Of a stretch of DNA of 64,000 nucleotides, positions 32,966-44,568 are shown one piece after another; positions within the stretch are counted from its first letter, which is position 1, and each line of letters starts with the position of its first letter. The notes beneath the pieces were generated by a model. It made no database searches and was not told the DNA's origin. It saw nothing but the letters and a program-made list of their open reading frames with translations. The stretch comes from Zonotrichia leucophrys gambelii. Lineage: Eukaryota; Chordata; Aves; Passeriformes; Passerellidae. The position numbers and the translations under genes are program-made. The stretch is taken from NCBI RefSeq assembly GCF_028769735.1, contig NC_088186.1:10695001-10759000 (forward strand), read 5' to 3'.

Positions 32966-34160
32966 TGCAGGGAGGCAGATCTGCAATCAGCAGCGACACA
33001 CATGGATGGCAAACGTGTTTCCCTGTTCCCAGGATCATCCGCGGGCTTGCAGGGACCTTCGGCCCCGCGACAGGGAGCGGCACCCTCAGGGAGAGCAAAG
33101 GTCCGATGGGGATGAGCCAGAGCCCTGCACCGCCACCCACCTCCAGAGGCAGGAGTGGCACTCACCCAGCACAACCCTGGGCACCCGCGGGCACCTTGGC
33201 AGGGTGGGCACAGCCGGGGAGCGCCCATGGGACTCTGCGGCAGTGCCCGGCCCATCAGAGCCCTGCCCGGTGTGGGACCGCAGCCTCCCCTGCCCTGCTC
33301 ACCCCCCCGGGGCTGCGGCTGAATCATTGCCCGCCGCTCCCGCCGCGTGTGCCATCGCCCCGGGGCCGGGCAGAGCCGAGGGCAGCGGTGACACACGGCA
33401 CATGTGCCACCTGCCCTGCCCTGCCCTGCCCCGCCGAGCCCCCGGCCCGCTCGTACCGGCTGCTGTGGCCCCGGGCTGTGCCCAGGCACCGCACACCCTG
33501 GGGACACTTTTCTGTCCCGGGCAGCCCTGCCCGCGGGGCCGTGTCCCCTGCCCGCCACACGCACGGGGCAGGGCTGGCGACACCAAAGCAAACAAGGGGT
33601 GGATCTGCCCGTCCCCACTGCGCTCTGGGCAGGGAGAACAAGGGAGCTTCTTGTGCAGGGCAGGCACCGTGTGGCTGTGTCCCTGCCAGCCACACATCCT
33701 GGTCCCACCGCCCTGGCACCTGCGCCAGGCAGGGGGGGCAAAGCTCTGCCAGGCCACGGCCACCCCAGCCCAGAATATCCCGGATTTGGGGTGGGATTGC
33801 AAGGGTGAGGGGCTCCCAGGCCGTGGCAGGCTCCTGGGATGGCTCCCAGGCACTGTGGGATCTGTGTGCTGTTCCCCCAGCACTCCCGGGCCTCAGTGCA
33901 GATGGGCTCCAAGCAGGGAGGGATTCCAAGCCATGGTGGGCTCCCATTGCTGAGGGACTCCCAGGGAGTCACAGCCAGCCTGGGCAGTGTCCTGGAGCCC
34001 ACCCAGCTGCCCAGCCAGGAACTTCATTTGCCAGGCCCTTCCTCAGCTCTCCCAAAGACTCACGAAGTCTTTCCAGACAGGACAGTCATCCAGCTTGGCG
34101 GGGCTGAGCACTGCCAGTGTCCCAGACAGGCAGGAGCAGCCTGTACTGGGAACGCCTGGG

Positions 34161-34270
34161 CACTGCTGGATGCAGGCTGGCACTGCTGGACCCAGGCTGG
34201 CACTGCTGGATGCAGGCTGGCGCTGCTGGACCCACGCTGGCACTGCTGGACCCGGGCTGGCAGTGGGGCA
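34161..34270 (+). repeat. 20-bp minisatellite with 40-bp alternation
   Basis: Units ctggcactgctgga followed alternately by tgcagg and ccc(a/g)gg, about six copies. Confidence 0.9.
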
Positions 34271-34462
34271 CCAGGCAGCAACCAGAGCTCAGTGTGAGCT
34301 GCTGCTGCCATGAGTCAGCAGGGCAACAGTTAAGCCTGGTTTGGAGGCTTCAGAGCTGCCCTTACACACCCACCAGGGAAAGCAAGAAATGACACGGGAA
34401 TCCCAGAAAAGCCTGGGTGGAGGGAAGAGGCACACCTTGGCAGGGCAGGAGAGGACTGTAAT

Positions 34463-34468
34463 TTTATT
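34463..34468 (-). terminator. CYSRT1: Candidate CYSRT1 poly(A) signal (AATAAA)
   Basis: Plus-strand TTTATT in taattttatttgc, about 1.1 kb past the CYSRT1 stop. Implies a long 3' UTR. Confidence 0.5.
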
Positions 34469-35544
34469 TGCAGCAGCCTGAAGTCATCTGCAAACACAGG
34501 CACTCCTCCCAGGGCCCGGTCCCACAGAGCAGGCAGTCCTGCAGCGGCCAGGGAGCAGAGCTGGGACAGCAGCCCCAGGGAGGGACGTCAGCACACGGCG
34601 GGACAGCAGCACAACAGCGGGCTTGTTCCAGGGCCATGGCAGCAGCCCCAGCCCAGAGCCCAGCCTGGAGGAGCTCCAGCACAGGGGAGAGAGCCAGCAG
34701 CTCCTCCCCCCTTCCTCCAAGCCCTGGGAGCTGCAAAAAGCCAATGCTGGGCCTCTGCCTCCCCAGCAAGGTGCCCGAGGGCAGCCCCACCACTGGACCC
34801 GTCTCTGGATGCAGATGGGACAAGAGGGTGCACCCAGCACCCCACAAGCCTGGCAGGAGGAACAGAATGGGGCCAGGGGTTTCCTGGCACAGGGATGTTA
34901 ATGCCCACATCCATGCTGTGCCATCAGGTGCTGCCCTGGAGCACGGCCCAGCACTCTGCCATGCTTTGGCTGTCTGTCTTTCCCGTGTCCATCACTCTGC
35001 CCCAGAGGCAGCGTGGTGAGGAGGAGCAGGATCCAGATGGAGTTTGGGGCAGGGGGGCAGCAGCACCCCTGTGATGCTGTGGGAGGGAGGATGCTCATTT
35101 CTGGGCAGGTGGGTCCCTGTGCCAGCTGGAGGCTTGTCCCTGGTTCCACTGCTCCAGGACAGTGATGATGATGATGTCCTCTTCTGCCATGTACACAGGG
35201 CTGCCAGCATCCAAACCCAGCCTCGAGCACTGGGCACTGCCTGCCCCTTGCCAGGGTGGAGTTCCCAGCACAGGGACACTGGCAGGGGCTCAGTGCAGGA
35301 TCACAGGCTCAGTGCTGCCCCTTCTCCAGTGCAGTCACTTCTTGGTGACACCTGTCCTGGCACACATCGCCCTTATGGCCCACCTGGCAGGTCCCCATCG
35401 CCAGCACATCTGGCTGCAGAGTTCACAAGTAAAAAGCAACGTCAGTCCAGGCAGTGCCAGCTCTGCCAGGCGTGCCCAGGCCAGCAGCCATGTCCCTGTG
35501 GGGTCACGCCATGGTCACACATCCCGTGTGTGCAGGGAGGGCCC

Positions 35545-35928
35545 TTAGGAGATGACACAGCAGCACTTTGGGCACCAGGAGCAGCACCTGCAGCAGCCAC
35601 ATCTCCTGCCAGCCTCCTGCTCCTGGCCCTTGGGTTCCTTGTCCAGGCTCACGGTGTAGAAGGAGGCAGATGAGTCCCCATTGTGCATCCTCAGACTGCC
35701 GTAGGGGTTGTAGGGACGGGACCAGGACTTGTCTGTGGAGATGTCTGGGCTGTTGCAGCCATTGGCGAGCTCTGTGTGCCCCCCGGTGCCGTAGGAGGGC
35801 ACGGCCGCGGGGTTGGCGATGACGGTGGGCTCCTCTCTCAGGTAGCGAGTGATGAAGCTCTGCTGGAACTGCTCCCGCAGGATGTTGACGCTGGCGTAGG
35901 GGTTCTGCACGGTGACTCCCCGATCCAT
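35545..35928 (-). CDS. CYSRT1: Cysteine-rich tail protein 1
   Basis: A 127-residue protein. The mammalian orthologue is expressed in cornified epithelium and has a cysteine-rich tail; the molecular role is poorly known. It opens MDRGVTVQNPYASVNI, matching the NPYA-containing start of mammalian CYSRT1. The middle is diverged and low in structure, with NPYGS at 74-78. It ends in the family's cysteine cluster: RRCGCCRCCSWCPKCCCVIS from residue 108, with terminal CCVIS as in mammals. Most of the middle is not alignable by eye, so the call rests on both ends plus the RNF224/RNF208 neighbourhood. The coding region is one exon, with an acceptor about 30 bp upstream of the ATG (cccgcag, exon from 35959). 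Confidence 0.9.
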   Translation of the reverse strand: MDRGVTVQNPYASVNILREQFQQSFITRYLREEPTVIANPAAVPSYGTGGHTELANGCNSPDISTDKSWSRPYNPYGSLRMHNGDSSASFYTVSLDKEPKGQEQEAGRRCGCCRCCSWCPKCCCVIS

Positions 35929-36487
35929 GTCCCTGCCCCTTGTCAGGCACTGCCCACCCCTGCGGGACAGAGCCCCTGTCACCCCCGGCAGACCCCCCAG
36001 ACCCCCTGGTTTGGGTGACAGCAGAGCTGTGCTCCCCCTCCCTGCCCCCCCAAGGGACCCCCACAAGGCACACGAGGACCCACCAGAGCCGGGAGGGGAG
36101 GCAGGAGCGGGGCCAGGGGGTGAGCGGGGCACGGGGGGCAGGAGGGGAGGCTGAGTGGGGCAAACAGGGCAGGTGGGGCAGTGGAGTGGGGATATCTAGG
36201 GAGACACAGAGCAGGACGGAAAGGAGTGGGGAGAGGAACGGGAGGAAAGGGGGTGCAGGGGAGTGGAAAGGCAGAGGGGAGATGGGACAGGACAGGGACA
36301 GCTGGGGAGGGAAGATGGGACAGGACAGGGAATGTCGGGATGGGGGTTGGGGACGGGGCAGCGATGGGAGCTGGGAATCGGGGCGGGGGGCGCAGAGCAA
36401 GGAGGAGGGCAGGCAGGGGAAGGGGCGCAGGGGGAGCAGGCAGGGCACGGGCACGGGCACGGTAGGGCAGCGATCCCCGGGACTCAC

Positions 36488-36620
36488 CGAGCGCGGCTCC
36501 GGCCGCTGCGGGGCCGCTCTGCCCCGGCTGCGCTTCCTCCTGCACGGCCCGCCCCGAGCGGCGCCGCCCCGAGCCACAGACAGACAGACGGACCGGCCTG
36601 CAGACAGACAGACCGGCCCC
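36488..36620 (-). promoter_or_regulatory. CYSRT1: CYSRT1 CpG-rich promoter and non-coding exon 1 (candidate)
   Basis: On the minus strand a CpG-dense stretch ends in gcgctcg|gtgagt, a strong donor at 36488, about 530 bp before the acceptor that precedes the CYSRT1 ATG. The start site was not determined. Confidence 0.5.
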
Positions 36621-36709
36621 GAGAGAGCGGGGCAGGGACAGCCCACAGCCAGCACCCGCCCACCGGCCAGCCCAAACACAAGCACCAGCCCAGCCCATGG
36701 GCACCGGCA

Positions 36710-37090
36710 CAGGGCAGGGCACAGGGAACTGGGCAGGGGGCAGTGGGCACAGGGAACTGGGCACTGGGAACTGGGCAGTGGGCACAGGGAACTGAGTGCT
36801 CGGCAATGGGTACAGGGAACTGGGAACTGGGCAGGGGCACAGGGAACTGGACACTGGGCACCTGACAGTGGGCACAGGGAACTGGGTGCTGGGCAGTGGG
36901 CATGGACACTGCTCAGGAGGCACTGGTACCACAGCTGGACAGGGACACTTGGCACTGGACAGGGGCATTGGGCACCGGGCAAGGCCACCAGTACCGAGGC
37001 ACCAAACCAGCACCACCCACTGGTACCAGGAACTGGGCACCAGCAGTGGGTACCAGCACCAGCACGGGCACTGGCACCGGCACCACACAG
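36710..37090 (+). repeat. Degenerate minisatellite (ggcacaggga/actgggca)
   Basis: Short blocks gggcacagggaactgggca and gggcactgggaactgggca recur with variable spacing, decaying downstream into ggcactgg/ggcaccgg motifs. Confidence 0.85.
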
Positions 37091-38095
37091 TGCGCAGAGA
37101 GACCACACAGAGCAGGCAGTGCCACCATGCACTGTCACCACCACCAGGACTGGCACTCACACTGGTCCAGCCACCAGTGCCACCCCGGGCACCAGCAGCA
37201 GCACTGTGTGCCATGCACCGGGCACTGAGCTCTGCACACTGGCACCAGAACTGGCACCACTCTGGTTCTGGGCAGCGGGCAGGGACTGGCATGGGGACAC
37301 TGCACTCCACAGGTCTGTGGGCACCTGCAAACCCCGAGCACCAGGCACTGGGCAGAGCGCACCGTGCCCATGTCCTGAGCACCGGGCAGGGCACAGCAAC
37401 TCTGCACCCTCTGCAGCTCCCAGCCCCCCTGCCAGGCTGTGCCTGCCCCCATGGGCACCCAGGGCCCCACAGCCCCTGGCAGGCTCTGAGACCCAGTGCC
37501 AGGGCTCTGCTGGGCTCCTCATCCCTGCTGCAGTTTGGCTGGGGGTGGCCTTGTGTCCCCAACAAGGCCTTTTCCAGGGTGGCTTCAGGGCTTTCCAGGG
37601 CACCGCTGGATGGTGACACCCACGAGGCTGGATGGAGTGAGGACTTGGCTGTGCCAGGGCAAGGAGAGGGTTGCTGGCACCCGTGCCAGTCCCTGGCACC
37701 AGAAGTGCTGCAGTAGAAAAGATGCAGACATTCAGCACCCTCCAACCCGCCCCATGCATGGCCCCCACAGTGGCTTGTGCAGAGCCTCAGCACCTTCCCA
37801 CGAGCAGTTCTGGGCAGGGCCTGCCCCTCCCTGAGCCCAGGGGTGATGGCACAGCATCCTCCTGGACATGCCAGGGACAAACACCTCAAACTGCAGCTGA
37901 AGCTGCTGGCAGGGAATTCCGTTTCCCACACATTTGCAAAGGGAAAAACCACTTCCTTCTGGCCATCCTTCTGACAGCAGAAAATATTCCTTCCCTGTCC
38001 TGAGGAGCAGGGGCTGCCCAGGCCAGACCCTTGGCACCCATGGAACAAGCAGGAGAGCTCCAGAGGGCGATGGGAGCCTGCCTGCCCTGGCAGCT

Positions 38096-38205
38096 CCTGC
38101 CCAATGCCCATCCCTGCCCAATGCCCAGCACCTGCCCAATGCCCATTCCTGCCCAATGCCCGGCTCCTGCCCAATGCCCGGCTCCTGCCCATTGCCCATC
38201 CCTGC
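38096..38205 (+). repeat. Minisatellite of about 20-24 bp
   Basis: Repeats of cctgcccaatgcccatcc, cagcac, ggctcc and similar variants, about six copies. Confidence 0.92.
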
Positions 38206-38930
38206 CCTCCCTTCTGGGGCTGATCCCTTGTCCCTGAGCCCACTGGGCTGGCACCTCCCAGAGTGGGGGTTCCCTGCAGGGAGACTCACCAACCTTCCTG
38301 GTGGTGAAGGGAAAGGAAGAGAGAGGCCTGGGATTTTTTGGTGGGAGAAGCTGACCCTCTTCTGTACGGTTCTAGCATCGAGAGGGGGCCTCATGCACTT
38401 CTGTGCCTCAGTTTCCCCTTCGAGACTGCCAGTGGGGGTGCAGCAGAGCTCTCTGTGCAGTGACAAATCAGCCCCACAGCACATAGGGGTCTGAAAGCTG
38501 CAGAACTCCTGCACAGACCTCTCGGGGTTTTCCTGCCACCCCAAGGTCACCTCGAGGGGAGCCACCCACAGCCCCTGTCCCTTCACCGGGCCTCGCTGCT
38601 GCCCCGTTTTCCCATCTGGAGCTGTTTCCCCACAGAGAAACTCATCAGTCTGACTAAGCAGGAATAGAAAAAGGCAAATCCTCCGCCCAGGCGTGCTGCG
38701 GTGCCCCAGCCCCGCCCGGCGTGTCCCTGCCTGCGCAGGGGATGTCGCTGTGGCTCTCTCCAGCAGCGCCTTCCCCATCCTCGCAGAGCCTCAGCACGGG
38801 CTGGGTTTGTCTTTCAGCCCCAGATTTCCATGCCCAGCGTGTTCTGAACAGCTCTGCTTGCAGGGAGCTGCGGGGCAGGCACAGCCCAGGGACCTGCAGC
38901 CCCCGTGTCCCTTCCCTCTGCCAGGGCTGC

Positions 38931-39547
38931 TGTGAAAAATGCATGTATTTTATGATTGGCTTTTCGCAAATATTACAATAAATATTATATGTGTTGTGTT
39001 AGAAAGAAATGCTGTATTAATTCTCTTAAGTACTGTGTTAAATATAGTTTTAGGTTATAAAAATTGTTAAAATAGAAAATATGCCATATAAAGATGCTTT
39101 GTTTAACAGAAAGGAATTGCAGTGAGATAGCAGCCACAGGACACCTAAATCTTTCAGAGAAAGGGAATTTATTGCCTTCTTATCAGAAGAAATGAACTTC
39201 TTCCCGCCTTGAAGGCGCTGTTAGGATTAGAAGGAAGAAGTTGACACTGACCAGACGGAATCCTATGTTTGAATGGAATTTATGCATCATGTATGAAGTG
39301 TATGAATATGCAATGGGCTATTGTTCTTAAGGGTTAATCCTTTGTTAACGTGGGTCCTTTTTCGGGCTCATGATGCCCAGAAAAAGGTACCCGGACGTCC
39401 ATAACTCTTTGCTTTTATTGTCTCATATTGTCCTAATTCAATTTGTCCAAATTGTTATTACTCTAATTGTGTTACTATTCTTTTTAACCATTTTATTACT
39501 ATTAAACTTTTAAAAATTTTAAAAATAAGTGATTGGCGTTTTTCACA
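38931..39547 (+). mobile_element. Solo LTR of an endogenous retrovirus
   Basis: A 617-bp AT-rich block in GC-rich surroundings. It starts TGTGAAAAATGC and ends GCGTTTTTCACA, so the ends are inverted repeats with one mismatch in 12. It is flanked on both sides by gctgc (38926-38930 and 39548-39552), a 5-bp target-site duplication. ATTAAA at 39501 lies about 40 bp from the 3' end, supporting plus orientation. No internal viral genes are present, so it arose by LTR-LTR recombination. The 5-bp duplication favours an ERVL-type or gamma-like element; the family is not assigned. Confidence 0.92.
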
Positions 39548-40654
39548 GCTGCCACATGTGTGTCACCTCACGGAGCCCCGGCTGGGGACATCCCTCAGCT
39601 GCTGCAGATCCCAATGCCAGCCGCGATCTGCGGTGCCCCCGTGCCAGGGATGTCCCTCGGCTCTCCCAGCACCCAGCTCCCATCCCGCAGGCACCTCCTG
39701 CATGTCCTCATTCCCCTCAGGGCAGATCTGTGGCAGCCCCAGGTGAGGAGAGGTCTCACCAACTCTAATCGGGAGCCTGGAGTTCAAACATTTCATTTCT
39801 TGCCAAGAGATTCTCCAAATCGAGCTCCGAGCGCCACATCCAGAAATCATGTGTTGATCCTTGGAGGATTTATAGACGATGGAGGATCCCCAGGTGGAAA
39901 AGTTGCTGCACCAAAGCTCAGGCTGCTGGTTTGGAGTTGTCCCATGTGGGATTCCCCAGGCTGGGAGCCGGCAGGTGCTGCAGAGCCGTGCCCTCCTTGA
40001 GTAAATGGAAGAGCTGAGCTAATGTGAGGCTCTCCGTGGCTTAAAACCAGCCTCATTTCCTGCAACTGTTTGTAGGGGGAAAAGAAATAAACAGAAAAAA
40101 AACAACCAAAAGCTCAGTGCCCACCTTGGTGATGTCCTGTGCTGGGGGTGATGGAGAGGGAGGTTCTCAGAGATGCCACTCCAGAGGAGTGGTGGTTTGA
40201 GGAGGAGCCTGGGAGAACCAGGAGAGAGAGAGGGGAAAAAGCCAACCATGGCTCTGGTTCGTGAACTTGCTGGGAGCCTGAAAACGAGGGGACAGCCCCG
40301 TGCAGGGGCTGGGCTCCCAGCAGGGGCTGCAGGGGCAGGAGCATCCCCATCCACGAGCCAGGAGGAAAATTCCTGTGCTGGCTCTGGAATCCTCAGTCTC
40401 ACTGCGTGGATTCCATGGGGAACCACGGCAGGGCACCCACAGCCCCTGGCCTGTGTGACCCAGCACGAGCTCTCGGGAGTTTTTCGTAACTGCAGGGATC
40501 CCTTGGCTACTGGAATCCTGCAAATCCTCCCCTAACTGGGGTGCCTCAGCTCGCTGGTGCTTCACACACAGCAAAGGCACATTTATTTTGTAAAAAATCA
40601 CCCAAACAAACAAACCAACCAGAAAGCCACAGGCACGTCCTGCTCCTGGGCCTC

Positions 40655-40838
40655 TTTTTGCTGGGGACAGGTATTTGTGCTGTTTTTGCTGGGTACAAGT
40701 ATTTGTGCCCTTTTTGCTGGGGACAGATTTGTGCTCTTTTTGCTGGGGACAGGCATTTGTGTCCTTTTGCTGGGGACAGGTATTTGTGCCCTTTTTGCTG
40801 AGGACGGATATTTGTGCCCTTTTTGCTGGGTATTTGTG
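40655..40838 (+). repeat. Minisatellite of about 29 bp
   Basis: Units of tttttgctggggacaggta followed by tttgtgccc, six to seven copies with small indels. Confidence 0.93.
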
Positions 40839-43800
40839 TGTCATCCCAGCGCTGGAGCTTCCCCAACTCCAGCTCCTCCCGGGGCTGTCCCAGGCACCGG
40901 AATGAGCCAGCCCGGTGTGTGAGCAGCTCCGGGGCTCCCGGGCGTGCAGTGCCTGCCGCAGGCACAGGAGGGTGGTGATGCTCTGCGCAGCCCGGCACTG
41001 CCGGAGGATGATGAAGGGCGACGCTTCCTGAGAGAAAGGCTTTGCCACTGGCAGAGGGGACAGCTCGGGGAGCCCCGGAGCTGATGGTGGCCGCTCACCA
41101 AACCCTGGGGGGCTGAAGGCTCCGCTGAAGCTCAGGAGAGCCCGTGGGTGGTCGGTGTGAAAAAGGGACACGGGGAGGGGTTGGGCCAGTGCAGAGATGG
41201 GAGGGCGACCCCCAAATTCGGGCTGTGTGAAACACAAGGGGGATGATTCCCTCCGGGACGTCCCACCGTGGAACGCAGCCATGCGAGGTCTTCTGCAAGG
41301 CTTTGACCTTAATTCTCAGCTGCCTCCTCAATAAAATCAGAGTGAGGCCTCGGGGAATGGAAGGAGAGATCACAGGGAGTGGGAGGCACCCGTGGGGTGA
41401 GCATCCCACAGGGGAACCCCACGGAGCAGAGTCACCAGCACCGGGGCTCAGGGGTCAGTGAGGGTGCCATGAGGGGATGCCACTGCTGCAGGTCTGAGGG
41501 GCACCATAGGGGGCACAGAGCAGGACCCAGGGGTGAAGCTGCCAGAGACAGGGGCCTGGGGGCTCATGGAAGCTGCAGGATTTGGTGCCTTTGAGCAGCA
41601 CAGCCCCTCACTAACACCCCGGGTGGGAAACTGCAGCACAACATCCAGCCTGTGTCCCCAGGCCTGTGCCCAGCATGCCATGGGCAAAGACCCTGCCTGC
41701 TTGTCTGCCAGGGCCATGCCAGGAGCTCCCACAGCTCCCGGCTCCCTCTCGGGGGAAGCCGTGTGTCCCAAAGCGTGGCAGCAGCTTCTAAAGCCCAAAC
41801 GGAGCCTGGAAGTGACCTGTCAAGGCTGCTCGGTGGGAGGGATTTCCTGTGGGGCCGGAATGTGCCCCGTGCCTCGCTCAGCAGCTGGGGGCACACCCCG
41901 GGCAGCCCTGGCCCCGCTCCCCGTGCCAGCCCAGCCGCAGCTCCGTGCGGGAGCAGCTCAGGCTCCTCTGCAGGAGGCGGCCCTGCCTTGGCTGCTGCTG
42001 CTCCCCATGAGCACAGCACAGCCCCAGCGGGCTGGCAGAGCCCCAGCGTCCCCTGCCAGCGCCATCCTGCCCTCCCGATGGGACATCCCGGCCACCTGCG
42101 GGCTCCCGGCCGGCCACAGCGATGCACAGCTGGGCCACGCGTGCTCGGGCGGGCCATGGGCACCGTCCCCTGCCCTGCCCACGGGGACAGGGACACTGCA
42201 GAGGCGGGTCTGCTGTGCCCGGGGAGCCGGGGCTGCTCGGAGCTGCTGTCAGACACCTGCGCGGGGATGCTGCAGAGCCCAGAGCCTCTCCAGCTCAGTG
42301 CCAGGCTCTCCCCTTGGCAGGGGGTGCCGCATTCCTCAGGGATGACGAGCTGGGTACAGGAGCCGCTGTCCAGGCTGGCACCGACAGCACAGGAGTGGGC
42401 CTGGCCCGCCGCCGGCTCTCCCCGGGCTGCAGGAACCGGAGCGGAGCCGCTTTCCTTATCGCCCTCCCGCAGCCCCGTCCGTGCCTCTCCCCCGCGGCTC
42501 CGGCCCGGCCGCCCCCGGGTCACGGCGGGGCTTGGCAGCGGCGCGGGAAGCGAAGCATTGTGGCTGCCCACTGCGGCCCGGCTGCAGGAGAAAGCAAGGA
42601 TTTCCTGGCCTGGAGCAAGTCCTTCCCGTCCCCTCCCTGCTGCCGAGAGCCTCGGGGCTGAGGGTGCGCTGTTCCCAACAGGCTGCGGACCTGGAGCCAG
42701 GGGCTGCCCTGCACGGAGCTGCTGCTGGATGTGGAAGGAAGCAGGAGGCAGCACGGATCCGGGCACCTCTGCTGGCAGTGCCAAAATCTCCCCCTCTGCT
42801 CCATCCTTCCCATGAACAAAATCCCTGCTCGGGCAGAGCCTTTGGCCAGCACAGAGGCGCTCCCCTTGGTGCTCGTGCATTCTCCCCACAATGTGCCACG
42901 GGGACAGTGGCAGCTAGGTGGCCTTGTGCCTTCCCATAGGGACTTTAGGCAGGGCAATTCGCCCTTTGCCAAGCTCAGCCCAGCCCCATGACAGGCGGAT
43001 GGATGCTGTGGGGATCTGTGCCCAATCCTGCAGCTCCCTGGGCAGAACCAGGCAGCAGCAAACAGCCCGGCATGTGTTCCGAGGCTGCACCTCGCACAGA
43101 CACCTGGAAAAGGGGCTGTAAGAGCCCAGCTGGGACACGGAGCTGGGCAGCTCACATGCACAGCCACGTTTCTTCCTGCTCAAATGTCACTTCTCCTTCC
43201 TGCGGAGGGAGCAGCCGAGGCGGGGGCAGCTGCCGCTCCCACCCCGAGCAGCCGCGTGGGCGCTGCCGCCGCTTCCGCTGTGCCGCGACCTTGTGCAGGG
43301 ACTGCACCTGCCCATGGCTTTTTTAGCACAAGGGCTGGTTTCCTGCTATATTTCCGTGATTTAAAGTTTCCAGTACTGGGGATGGCTGTGGCAGAAGGGC
43401 TGTCCCTCATCTCCTGGCCTGGAGCGTTCCCAGCACTTTGCCATGCTCTCCATCCGGGCATGGGTTGGGGATGGCCCCGTGCTGCCCCGGTGAAGCCTTG
43501 GCCGTGGATCCGGGGCTGCTCTCCGCACGGCGAGCCGGCAGACCCTGGGCAGCACCCATCTCCCAGCTAAGCCCTTGGCTCCGGCTCTGTCCCAGTGGAG
43601 GTCTGGTTTCTGTCCTGCCGTCTGCTTGTCCTGCCTCGCTGCGAACAGTCCCCGTTTGTTTGCCTGGAGCCGGGGCCGCGTGCCTGGGCCGCCTGTGCAC
43701 AACGGCTCCTTGTTCACCGCCTCCCTCCCCGCTCGCTCCTCGCCTGTTTTAGCAATTATCCCAATTAGCTGTGCCCTCTCCTTGCTCCCCAGCTGCACCT

Positions 43801-44509
43801 CGGAGCCTCATCCCTCCTGCTCCGCAGCGGCAGCGCTGCTGTCCGGAACGGGCCAGGGCTGTGGGCACCTTCCTGGTGGGAAACAGGCAAAGCAGGCTGT
43901 GCAAAATCCATGCGCAATCCCAGGGCTCTCCAATCCTCTTTGGCACTCGAGGAGGGTGAGGGAGCCGTGCCGAGCCTGCAGCTCCCGGGGCGCCGCTGGC
44001 ATCTGCCTCTGCTCCTTGGCATCGCCCGGCTGGGTGCTGCCCGTCCTGCCCCGCCGCACCGGTGCCCCCCTGGCACGGGGAGCACCCAGACTGTTCCTGC
44101 ACGCCACGACCCCGTGCCCCACGGTGGCACCATCCTCTGTTCCCACAGCCGCCAGCTCACCGGAGCCGGGGCGGGGGCCAAGGTTGAGGTTTGCACCCGC
44201 TGCCGAGGCTGGGGCAGCCCAGGGGCCTTTCCATAGAAGCTTCTGGCAGTGTCGAGCTCCAGGGCCACCTTCTCCTCTGCCCCTGAGCCCACGGGGAAGC
44301 CGGAGTGCAATCCCTGGGGCGCTGCTGGGCACAGGAGCATCCCTGCCGGCCGGGCCTAGCGAGAGGAGCAGGACCAGCTATTCCTGCGTGCTGACAGCGT
44401 CCCGTGCATCTCCCAGACTGGAAACCCAGGGCAGGCAAAGCCTGGATCCTCCGCCCGAGCCCCTGCAATGGTCACAGCAGCGTGGGCAGCCCCTGGCAGC
44501 ACCCCGGTG

Positions 44510-44568
44510 CGGGGACACAGAGGGGACACAGCGGGGACGCAGCGGGGACACAATGGGGACACAGCACC
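44510..44568 (+). repeat. 12-bp tandem repeat
   Basis: Five units of ggggacacag followed by two variable bases. Confidence 0.85.

Larger units (their letters stand above)
30861..34462. other. Intergenic between RNF224 and CYSRT1
   Basis: GC-rich sequence with a CR1 fragment at 32628-32965, CpG-richer sequence around 33000-33560 and a 20-bp minisatellite at 34161. Open frames here are long only because stop codons are rare in GC-rich DNA; none shows a domain I recognise. Confidence 0.5.
36621..38930. other. Intergenic, repeat-rich
   Basis: Upstream of CYSRT1. Contains the minisatellites at 36710 and 38096 and otherwise unremarkable GC-rich sequence up to the solo LTR. No exon recognised. Confidence 0.5.

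Noticed and set aside
35979..38243. 754-codon open frame on the minus strand
   Set aside because: It runs antisense through the CYSRT1 promoter and a minisatellite, with Cys/Pro/Leu-rich low-complexity translation and no recognisable domain.
38931..39547. AT-rich block considered as a conserved enhancer or gene 3' end
   Set aside because: Matching inverted termini and a 5-bp duplicated flank show it is a solo LTR.
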